Source of the DNA: an uncultured Bacteroides sp.
GTDB taxonomy: Bacteria > Bacteroidota > Bacteroidia > Bacteroidales > Bacteroidaceae
NCBI GenBank assembly: GCA_947646015.1
Contig: CANSEY010000006.1
Coordinates: forward strand, 1 to 64,000
Direction: 5' to 3'
DNA length: 64,000 bases
The number at the start of each line of letters is the position of its first letter. Within the stretch, counting starts at the first letter, position 1. Below the pieces are notes generated by a model, which saw only the letters and a program-made list of their open reading frames with translations, had not been told where the DNA came from and did not search any database. The position numbers were made by a program, and so were the translations under genes. Below, one piece after another: positions 55,967 to 62,697 of this stretch.

Positions 55967-55992
55967 TATATTTGTACCGTATATACTGTATA
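55967..55992 (+). promoter_or_regulatory. Promoter and second operator of the oxoamine synthase operon
   Basis: TATATTTG (55967-55974) is a consensus -7 box 43 bp ahead of the ATG at 56017; no clear -33 box. Right behind it, where transcription should start, lies the palindrome TATACTGTATA (55982-55992), sharing the ATACTG half-site with the tetR operator. Confidence 0.6.
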
Positions 55993-56016
55993 ACGCACGA
56001 AACAATACACTGAGAT

Positions 56017-57285
56017 ATGAGCTACATTGTAAATTTAACGGGAAATAGAACCAGCAAAGATGGATCTATCATGGGTAAAGTCCATGATTTCAAGGAAGAA
56101 ATGGCATTGCATGAGCAAAGCGAGTTGAATGTTTATAGAAAACATCCACAATTGACTGCTTGTGATAGACGTGTAACAGTTTATAATCGCCATACTCAAC
56201 AAAAAGTGCAAGCTATTATGTTCGGATCAAACAGTTACTTGGGTGCAACTATCTTTCCTGAAGCAATTCAGAAGGCCATCGAAGTAACTAAAGAGTTTGG
56301 CATAGGATCAGGTGGTGTTCCTTTATTAACTGGAACATCCATATATCAAGAAGAATTGGAAAAACTTATTGCTAAAATATCAGGAATGGATGATACTATC
56401 CTTTTTTCTTCTGGATATACAGCTAACTTAGGAGTTATTTCAGGACTAATACGTCCAAATAATCTTATCATACATGATAAACTTGATCACGCCAGCTTGC
56501 TTGATGGCACTGTTATGTCCGGTGCAAAAATGATAAGATACAAACATGGTGATATCAATGATTTGGAAAGACTGTTAAAAGATAATAGTCCTCAATATCC
56601 CAATGGTATACTGGTTGTTACAGATGGGGTATTTAGTATGGATGGCGATATAGCAAAACTTCCACAAATTCTGGAGATAACAAGGAAATATGATGCTATC
56701 TTGCTTGTCGATGAAGCGCATGCAACAGGGGTAATAGGGGACAAAGGTGCTGGTACATTGTCACACTATGGGATTACTGATAGAAAAAATATAATTTTAA
56801 CCGGAACATTAAGTAAGGCAATCGGAACGGTGGGGGGGTATATAACGGCTTCACAAGATGTTATTGATTATCTACGGATATATGCAAGAAGTAATATGTT
56901 CTCAACTTCATTGCCGCCAAGTGTATGTGCAGCAGCTATTGAGGTAATAAAAGTGATGCAAAGTACAGAAATTGTAGAGCACTTAAAACAAAATGCTGAA
57001 TATCTACAAAATAAATTGAAAAGCGAAGGGTTTAATATAATGAATACTGAGACTCCCATTATTCCTTTGGTCGTAGGAGACCAAGCTATACTAACTCAAT
57101 TGGCAAAGGATGCTTTTGATAGTGGATTCATTATAAATCCAATTTTTCCACCGGCTGTACCAGCGAATTTGACGAGGTTTAGAATAAGTGTAATGGCAAG
57201 TCATACACAGAAAGATATGGATATGTTGGTTGAATTAATCATTAAACTGTTTGAAAAGTATGACATTTCAAGATTTGTCAAATAA
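56017..57285 (+). CDS. Alpha-oxoamine synthase family PLP enzyme (serine palmitoyltransferase/KBL-like)
   Basis: A 422-residue cytoplasmic enzyme of the family that condenses an amino acid with an acyl-CoA or acyl-ACP and releases CO2. Motifs: FGSNSYLG, GIGSGGVPLLTGTS, His158 (KLDHASLLDG), DGVFSMDGD, the cofactor Asp232/His235 (VDEAHATGV) and the PLP-lysine Lys267 (LTGTLSKAIGTVGG). Length fits serine palmitoyltransferase, KBL, BioF and CqsA-type signal synthases. It is cotranscribed with an N-acyltransferase-like gene (overlap 26 bp) and faces a TetR regulator. The combination suggests a sphingoid-like or aminoketone lipid rather than primary threonine or biotin metabolism. Confidence 0.88.
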   Translation: MSYIVNLTGNRTSKDGSIMGKVHDFKEEMALHEQSELNVYRKHPQLTACDRRVTVYNRHTQQKVQAIMFGSNSYLGATIFPEAIQKAIEVTKEFGIGSGGVPLLTGTSIYQEELEKLIAKISGMDDTILFSSGYTANLGVISGLIRPNNLIIHDKLDHASLLDGTVMSGAKMIRYKHGDINDLERLLKDNSPQYPNGILVVTDGVFSMDGDIAKLPQILEITRKYDAILLVDEAHATGVIGDKGAGTLSHYGITDRKNIILTGTLSKAIGTVGGYITASQDVIDYLRIYARSNMFSTSLPPSVCAAAIEVIKVMQSTEIVEHLKQNAEYLQNKLKSEGFNIMNTETPIIPLVVGDQAILTQLAKDAFDSGFIINPIFPPAVPANLTRFRISVMASHTQKDMDMLVELIIKLFEKYDISRFVK

Positions 57286-58471
57286 CTACTCTATAAAATG
57301 GAGTACATCTGTTAATGATATTACTTTATCTGATTGGGAAGATATATTCGGCAAAAGTATAATTAAAAGTCAACGGTTTTTCATATCTATTGAAAAATCC
57401 GATTTTCAGCAAATTACAATTTATTATTTACAAATATTTGAACATGGGACTGTCGTTGCAATAGTTCCATGCTTTAGTTATGAAATAGACATCTTAAATC
57501 TTACCACATCTCCAATGGTAAAGGCTGTGGTAAAAAAGATAAGAAAAGTCTATATTGATTTTTTCAAGATTAGAGCCTTTGTTACAGGAACATATGCTTC
57601 TAGCTGTGAACATTTTATAGAGTATAAAACAACTTTGTCTGCAGAAAAAAGGCAGATTGTCTTTGATTTAGTAAGGAAGCAATTGAAAAATAAGTGTAGA
57701 CAGACAAAATCGAAGTTTGTCTTCATTAAAGATATCAGAGGGCGTAATATTGATTCAATAAAAAAAATATTAGGTCATGATTTTTACTTTTTTTCATCGT
57801 TTCCAACAAATGTTATTCCAGTATTAAGTAGCCATAAATACCCAGAGATGTTAAAAAGCAAATACAGGAAAAGATTTCAGGATTCGCAAAAAGCATTTAA
57901 TGAGAATTTCATGTGGGAGATATCGACCGATTTTGCAAATCAAACATTATTGTTTACGGAGTTATATAACAATGTGTTAAACAAAGCAGAAAACAAATTT
58001 GAATTTTTAAATGTAACCTTCTTTGAAAACCTAAATATGCTGTTCTCTTCCAAATCTTTTTTATTGATAGCTAAAGACAAGTTAGGGGAAGTAAGATTGA
58101 TGACCTTAATTCTTGAAGATGCAAAAAGCCTTATTCCTCTTTACATGGGGATTAAATATAAAACAGATGATACTAGGGTATTATACATAACTGCATTAGG
58201 AAGAATGGTAGAGGAAGCGGAAATTAGACATAAAGATTATGTAGATTTAGGCCAGACAAGTTACTATCCCAAAGTACTGTCTGGAGCATTTGTGGAAGAT
58301 ATATATTATGGATTTTGGTCAAATCACTATTTATTAAAATGGTTAATCAAAAATGTATTTCCACGAATATTTATTCGGCAGCATATACCAGGAAACGTTT
58401 ATTTAGAGCCATACAAACAAGTGGTATATGATGTGTTAGAAAGTAAGGGATTTGTCTTGCTAAACAAATGA
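57260..58471 (+). CDS. GNAT-fold N-acyltransferase-like protein (BioF2/FemAB-like)
   Basis: About 403 residues from the ATG at 57260; a TTG at 57251 is less likely. No signal peptide or membrane helix. The second half (KYPEMLKSKYRKRFQDSQKAF; FLLIAKDKLGEVRLMTLILEDAK; YITALGRMVEEAEIRHKDYVDLGQTSY) has the layout of the acetyltransf_6/FemAB-like GNAT proteins. It overlaps the oxoamine synthase gene by 26 bp, so the products are made together, and it may N-acylate the amine product as bacterial ceramide synthases do. Family call is by pattern and position, substrate by inference. Confidence 0.65.
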   Translation: MTFQDLSNNYSIKWSTSVNDITLSDWEDIFGKSIIKSQRFFISIEKSDFQQITIYYLQIFEHGTVVAIVPCFSYEIDILNLTTSPMVKAVVKKIRKVYIDFFKIRAFVTGTYASSCEHFIEYKTTLSAEKRQIVFDLVRKQLKNKCRQTKSKFVFIKDIRGRNIDSIKKILGHDFYFFSSFPTNVIPVLSSHKYPEMLKSKYRKRFQDSQKAFNENFMWEISTDFANQTLLFTELYNNVLNKAENKFEFLNVTFFENLNMLFSSKSFLLIAKDKLGEVRLMTLILEDAKSLIPLYMGIKYKTDDTRVLYITALGRMVEEAEIRHKDYVDLGQTSYYPKVLSGAFVEDIYYGFWSNHYLLKWLIKNVFPRIFIRQHIPGNVYLEPYKQVVYDVLESKGFVLLNK

Positions 58472-58480
58472 TAATATATA

Positions 58481-58519
58481 TGCCACTAAGAAAATGACTG
58501 TTGTCACTTATTGGTGGCA
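58481..58519 (+). terminator. Candidate hairpin after the acyltransferase gene
   Basis: TGCCAC at 58481 and GGTGGCA ending at 58519 form an outer stem, with TAAG/CTTA further in. It starts 10 bp past the stop. No T-run, so a factor-dependent or stabilising role is as likely. Confidence 0.45.
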
Positions 58520-58589
58520 AATATAGACTCAAAAAAATAAGGATAATCAAAGAGGATACAGTCTTCATAATGGCCAGCAGTATAATACA

Positions 58590-58761
58590 GTTCTACTTAG
58601 GGATATTCAGTAAATGTCCTTATTTTCTATAAATGGAGAGAGGAGTATTAATTTTTAGAGACTTTTCTCTTCATTTTTTTGTGCAGATCCCAATTTTCTT
58701 CCTTTTTTGATAATATTATTTACATATCTGTATCTTCCACCCTGAAGTTATGGCATAGGGG
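58590..58761. repeat. Right copy of ~173-bp direct repeat flanking the island
   Basis: Same orientation as 44587-44760, about 85% alike by eye. Changes are scattered, so the duplication is not recent or the two are members of a repeat family. Confidence 0.8.
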
Positions 58762-58770
58762 TATAAACTG

Positions 58771-58964
58771 GTTCCATCCATTATATACAGCATCAGTAAG
58801 AAACCGCTTGATAAGTTTCCACTGCTTGAAACTAGAGTTCCATCGGTGAGAAACTGCAGTTTCATTAGTAAGAAACCATAGTTCCAAAGGCTTGAAACTA
58901 AAAGTTTCGAGCGTATGAAACCAAAGTTTCAAGCAATGGGAACTATAGTTTCAAATAGGGAAAC
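58771..58964. repeat. 22-bp periodic repeat array 3 (GTTTC/GAAAC series)
   Basis: GTTTC or GTTCC starts at 58815, 58837, 58859, 58881, 58904, 58926 and 58948: six intervals, five of 22 bp and one of 23. Each is followed after 8 bp by GAAAC or GGAAC (58828, 58850, 58872, 58894, 58917, 58939; last at 58960), making seven interrupted palindromes. A further GTTCC at 58771 lies exactly two periods before the first. The sequence is unrelated to arrays 1 and 2. Confidence 0.88.
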
Positions 58965-59013
58965 GAACTTGGCTTACTATCAGTAGAAGTGCAGAGGGTA
59001 GCTAAAATGAAAT

Positions 59014-59074
59014 AGCAACGTGTGACAGCAGTGTGACGACAATACTTGCCATCACACTGCTGTCACACGTTGCT
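59014..59074. repeat. Right boundary hairpin (perfect 23-bp stem)
   Basis: A 23-nt arm beginning AGCAACGTGTGACAGCAGTG pairs perfectly with 59052-59074 around a 15-nt loop. It shares its core with the left boundary hairpin at 44529-44585. It lies about 95 bp past the stop of the GH2 gene and could also end that transcript. Confidence 0.85.
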
Positions 59075-59167
59075 GTCACGGTCTTATGATTTAATTATCA
59101 GACTATTATCACTCGTTTGGTGACAGGTGACAGCAATTTTTCAAATATATTTCTTTATGTAGACCGA

Positions 59168-61615
59168 TTATTTCGTCAGAAGACGGATACTTCCTGCTTT
59201 CACTCCGCCGGCTTTGGCAGTCAGAATAATTTCTCCGGCTGTTTCATTTGTTTGTACGATAGCTGTAAGCATTCCGTTGAAAGCGTGCATCTTCGGAAGA
59301 TGGAACAGGTCGAGACTCGTGGGGTCACCGTTGGCTCCGGCACGGTATTTTCCGGCACCTTTGACGGAGAAGTTGATCAGACGACTGTCGGCAGGGCAGA
59401 GGTTGCCGTCTTTGTCCACCACTTTCACTGTCACATAAGCGAGGTCTTTGCCGTCTGCCGTCAGTTCGTTCCGGTTGCTGACCAGTTCGATGTGATGAGG
59501 CTTGCCTGCGGTGCGTACACTCTTTTCTGCTACTGCTTTTCCGTCTTTATCGTAGGCTACTACTTTCACTTCACCCGGTTCATATATGGCATCCATCCAC
59601 ATCAGACGGTAGCGGCTTTTCAGTGAACTGTTGTTCTTGCTTTGTTTACCGTAGCTTTTTCCGTTGATAAACAGTTCGGCAGCAGGGTAGTTGGTGTAAA
59701 CAAATACCGGAGTTACTTCACCTTCGCGTCCCGGCCATGTCCAATGCGGCAGGATATGCAGTGTTTCCGCTTCCTTATTCCATATGCTGCGATACAAGTA
59801 ATAGCGGTCTTTGGGGAGACTGGCAAGGTCGATAATACCGAACATGGAACTATGATTGGGCCAGGCATCAGTATCATAAGGGGAAGGTTCACCCAGATAA
59901 TCGAAGCCGGTCCATACAAACTGTCCGATGGTCCAGTGATGATCGTCCGCCAAAGCGAAGTCCTCATCGGGGATGTTGGACCATGAACATGCCTCTACGT
60001 CATAAGAAGAACATTGATGATCATCGTACTGGGCACTTTTCTTATCTTTTACGGGAAACTTGTAGACACCGCGTGAGCTGACGGTGGACGCAGTTTCACT
60101 ACCCAGAATAAGATTTTGCGGAAGTTTGTCATACGCCTCCTGATAGCGATTGGCGCGGTAGTTCAGACCGGGGATATCGATCATGGCAGCAAATCCGTTG
60201 GCTAGAACACAAGTCACTTGGTCCATGCCGCAGGTAACGGGGCGGGTAGGGTCTTCACGGTGGCAGATATCTTGCAGGAACTTGGCTACTTTATATCCTA
60301 CAGGGCTGCATTGCGTGGGGACTTCATTACCGATACTCCACATCACTACACAGGGATTGTTACGATAGTTGTGCAGCATATTCACCATATCGCGTTCTGC
60401 CCATTCGTTGAAGTAACGGTGATATCCGTTTTCACACTTGGCGATGTCCCATTCGTCGAACGGTTCGATCATCATCATGAATCCCATTTCGTCGCACAAT
60501 TCCACGAGTTCGGGAGCCGGCATATTATGGGAAGTACGAATGGCGTCGCATCCCATATCCTTTAAGAGTGTGAGCTGGTGGCGAAGTGCCGCTACGTTGA
60601 TGGCCGCACCCAGCGGACCTAAGTCATGGTGGTTGCATACACCTTGGAATTTGCGGTGTTTTCCGTTCAGGTAGAAACCTTTGTCGGCAATGTATTCAAT
60701 GCTGCGGATACCGAAGTGGGTAGAGTATGTATCTACCAGTTGGTTGTCTGCGTACACTTTCGATACAGCCTTGTAAAGAGCGGGGCTTTCCGGCGACCAG
60801 AGTTGAGGCGCGTTGACGATAAAGTTCTGTTCAAACGGCTGCCCGTGATTGATGCGGCCTTTGTTTTCTTTGCGGGTCACTACCTTTCCATCCGGTGACA
60901 GGATTTCTGTCTCTATACGGATTTCTGTCTTTTCGCCGGCATTCTCTATCTTGGTTTGCAGGCGTACGGCGGCAAATTCATCACTGACATGCGGGGTAGT
61001 AATCTGCGTGCCCCATACCGGAACGTGTACTTTCTCCGTCACGATCAAGTGGACGTTGCGGTACAGACCTGCTCCCGGATACCAGCGTGAAGACTGGGGG
61101 CGGTTTTCGAGGCGTACCGCCAGTGTATTGTTCTTTCCGTCTTTATTCAGGAAAGGGGTGACGTTGCAATGGAAAGAGTTGTAGCCGAAGGGCCAGAAGC
61201 AAGCCTCCTGTCCGTTGACGTATACACGCGCTTCACTCATTGCTCCGTCGAACAGGAGAGTGACTTCTTTGTCGGCGGGAACGTCGAAGCTGGTGCGATA
61301 CCATCCGGTTCCGACATAAGGCAGTCCTCCGGTACGTCCGGTTTTCAGTGATGCCTTCTTCTCAAAGTTCTGTGTGACTGCTACGTTTTGCAGGTCGTTG
61401 TTCATGTCGAAAGGTCCGAAGATGGCCCAGTCATGCGGGATAACGACCGATTCCCATTTAGTATCATTGTAGTCAGTCTGCACAGCTTCCGGAAAATCTC
61501 CTTTACTGAATTTCCAGTTCTTCTCAAGCAGCGTCTCGCTGCGCTGTGCCTGTAGCATACAGGCTGCGCTCATCAAAAGTACAGTAAACAACTGTTTCTG
61601 GTGTTTCATGTTCAT
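59168..61615 (-). CDS. GH2 family beta-galactosidase
   Basis: About 815 residues from the ATG at 61615 (MNMKHQKQLFTV), with a signal peptide ending near LQAQ; an upstream in-frame extension overlaps the GH53 gene. Domains: GH2 sugar-binding (PHDWAIFGPFDMNNDLQ; PYVGTGWYRTSFDVP), Ig-like, the TIM barrel with acid/base Glu in WSIGNEVPTQ and nucleophile Glu in ILGSETAST, then DUF4982-like and an Ig-like C-terminal domain. It should remove terminal beta-galactose from galacto-oligosaccharides made by the GH53 enzyme, in the periplasm. Confidence 0.92.
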   Translation of the reverse strand: MNMKHQKQLFTVLLMSAACMLQAQRSETLLEKNWKFSKGDFPEAVQTDYNDTKWESVVIPHDWAIFGPFDMNNDLQNVAVTQNFEKKASLKTGRTGGLPYVGTGWYRTSFDVPADKEVTLLFDGAMSEARVYVNGQEACFWPFGYNSFHCNVTPFLNKDGKNNTLAVRLENRPQSSRWYPGAGLYRNVHLIVTEKVHVPVWGTQITTPHVSDEFAAVRLQTKIENAGEKTEIRIETEILSPDGKVVTRKENKGRINHGQPFEQNFIVNAPQLWSPESPALYKAVSKVYADNQLVDTYSTHFGIRSIEYIADKGFYLNGKHRKFQGVCNHHDLGPLGAAINVAALRHQLTLLKDMGCDAIRTSHNMPAPELVELCDEMGFMMMIEPFDEWDIAKCENGYHRYFNEWAERDMVNMLHNYRNNPCVVMWSIGNEVPTQCSPVGYKVAKFLQDICHREDPTRPVTCGMDQVTCVLANGFAAMIDIPGLNYRANRYQEAYDKLPQNLILGSETASTVSSRGVYKFPVKDKKSAQYDDHQCSSYDVEACSWSNIPDEDFALADDHHWTIGQFVWTGFDYLGEPSPYDTDAWPNHSSMFGIIDLASLPKDRYYLYRSIWNKEAETLHILPHWTWPGREGEVTPVFVYTNYPAAELFINGKSYGKQSKNNSSLKSRYRLMWMDAIYEPGEVKVVAYDKDGKAVAEKSVRTAGKPHHIELVSNRNELTADGKDLAYVTVKVVDKDGNLCPADSRLINFSVKGAGKYRAGANGDPTSLDLFHLPKMHAFNGMLTAIVQTNETAGEIILTAKAGGVKAGSIRLLTK

Positions 61616-61625
61616 TCTCACTTTT

Positions 61626-62687
61626 TTATTGGATTTTAAAAGCATCTAGTGCAATTGTAGGCGCATTATTATCGAAACAGCCTAGGTTATAACCGTCATT
61701 ATAGCCATTCGGGGCTTGTGGCTCCCAATAGAAGATACCTTCCACATCGGCTTGCATCATTTTTGTAATGAGTTGTTTGCAGGCCTCTGCCTGATCATAA
61801 GGCATACCTATCTCGCAAATCATGACAGGTTTGTTGTATTTCTGCTTGACATGCTTGATATTGGCAATACAGTCATCGGCTACTTTCAGCCAACCACCGG
61901 TTTTGCCTTCCTGCTCTGCCCAATATGGATAGAGCGACATGCCTATCATGTCGTATTTACCTCCATTGGCTTGAAGAATGTCGAACATGCGGTTGTATAC
62001 CCATTGGTCGTTTCCCGCGTCCAGGTGGACAATGACTTTGGCGTCGGGACATATAGCTTTCACGGCATCATATCCCACATTGTTGAGTGCAGTCAGTTGT
62101 TCGGGATTATCAACAGACCCCACAGGAAGCATCATGCCGGGAGTTGTTTCATTACCTACCTGTACCCATTCCGGTGTAACCCCAACCGCTTTTAACGCGG
62201 TAAGAACTGATTTCACATGTTCGCCGAGAGCAATTTTGAGATCATCAAATGAAAGCTCTTTCCACGCCTCCGGCATTTCCTGATGTCCGGGGTCGGCCCA
62301 GGTATCAGAAAAATGGAAGTCGATCATCGTACGTAATCCCAGACGCTCGGCACGTTTTGCTTTCACTATTACGTCATTCATGTTGTTCCAGCCGTCTTTC
62401 GGGTTAACCCATACACGAAGACGGATAGAGTTGACTCCGCAATAATCACGCAAGAGTTCCATACACTCCATCTCTTGGCGATTCTCGTCCGGCGTGTAGA
62501 ACTTGAGTCCTTCCGCTTCCATTTGAGTCAGCCAACTTACGTCTGCACCACGTGCAAAGCCTTCTTCTTTTACAACCTTTTGCGGTTCTTCTTGACGAGG
62601 ATTTGTAACCGGGCCATCTTCACTACACCCGTTTGTAGCCATTGAAGCAATGAGTGCTACTATTGATAATATGCTTGCTATTTTCAT
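61626..62687 (-). CDS. GH53 endo-beta-1,4-galactanase, lipoprotein
   Basis: About 353 residues from the ATG at 62687, which gives a lipoprotein signal (lipobox TNGC); a longer frame to 62750 overlaps the upstream gene and has no signal. It has the GH53 clan-A barrel motifs: GADVSWLTQMEAEG start, NSIRLRVWVNP, DFHFSDTWADPGHQ, acid/base Glu in VQVGNETTPGM and nucleophile Glu in VMICEIGMPY. It cuts beta-1,4-galactan side chains of pectin. Position between the SusE/F-like and GH2 genes fits a galactan locus, with surface cleavage before import. Confidence 0.94.
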   Translation of the reverse strand: MKIASILSIVALIASMATNGCSEDGPVTNPRQEEPQKVVKEEGFARGADVSWLTQMEAEGLKFYTPDENRQEMECMELLRDYCGVNSIRLRVWVNPKDGWNNMNDVIVKAKRAERLGLRTMIDFHFSDTWADPGHQEMPEAWKELSFDDLKIALGEHVKSVLTALKAVGVTPEWVQVGNETTPGMMLPVGSVDNPEQLTALNNVGYDAVKAICPDAKVIVHLDAGNDQWVYNRMFDILQANGGKYDMIGMSLYPYWAEQEGKTGGWLKVADDCIANIKHVKQKYNKPVMICEIGMPYDQAEACKQLITKMMQADVEGIFYWEPQAPNGYNDGYNLGCFDNNAPTIALDAFKIQ

Positions 62688-62697
62688 TGAAACTGAT

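Larger units (their letters stand above)
58472..59167. other. Right boundary of the accessory island
   Basis: About 700 bp without a gene. In order: candidate hairpin (58481-58519), right direct-repeat copy (58590-58761), the 22-bp array 3 (58771-58964), the perfect 23-bp hairpin (59014-59074) and GGTGACAGGTGACAGC at 59119-59134, the reverse complement of a repeat in the left boundary at 44468. Confidence 0.7.

Noticed and set aside
58771-58964. Possible CRISPR array (likewise at 13309 and 18450)
   Set aside because: The unit of 22 bp leaves only 8-9 bp between conserved words, so there is no room for repeat plus spacer, and no cas gene is present.
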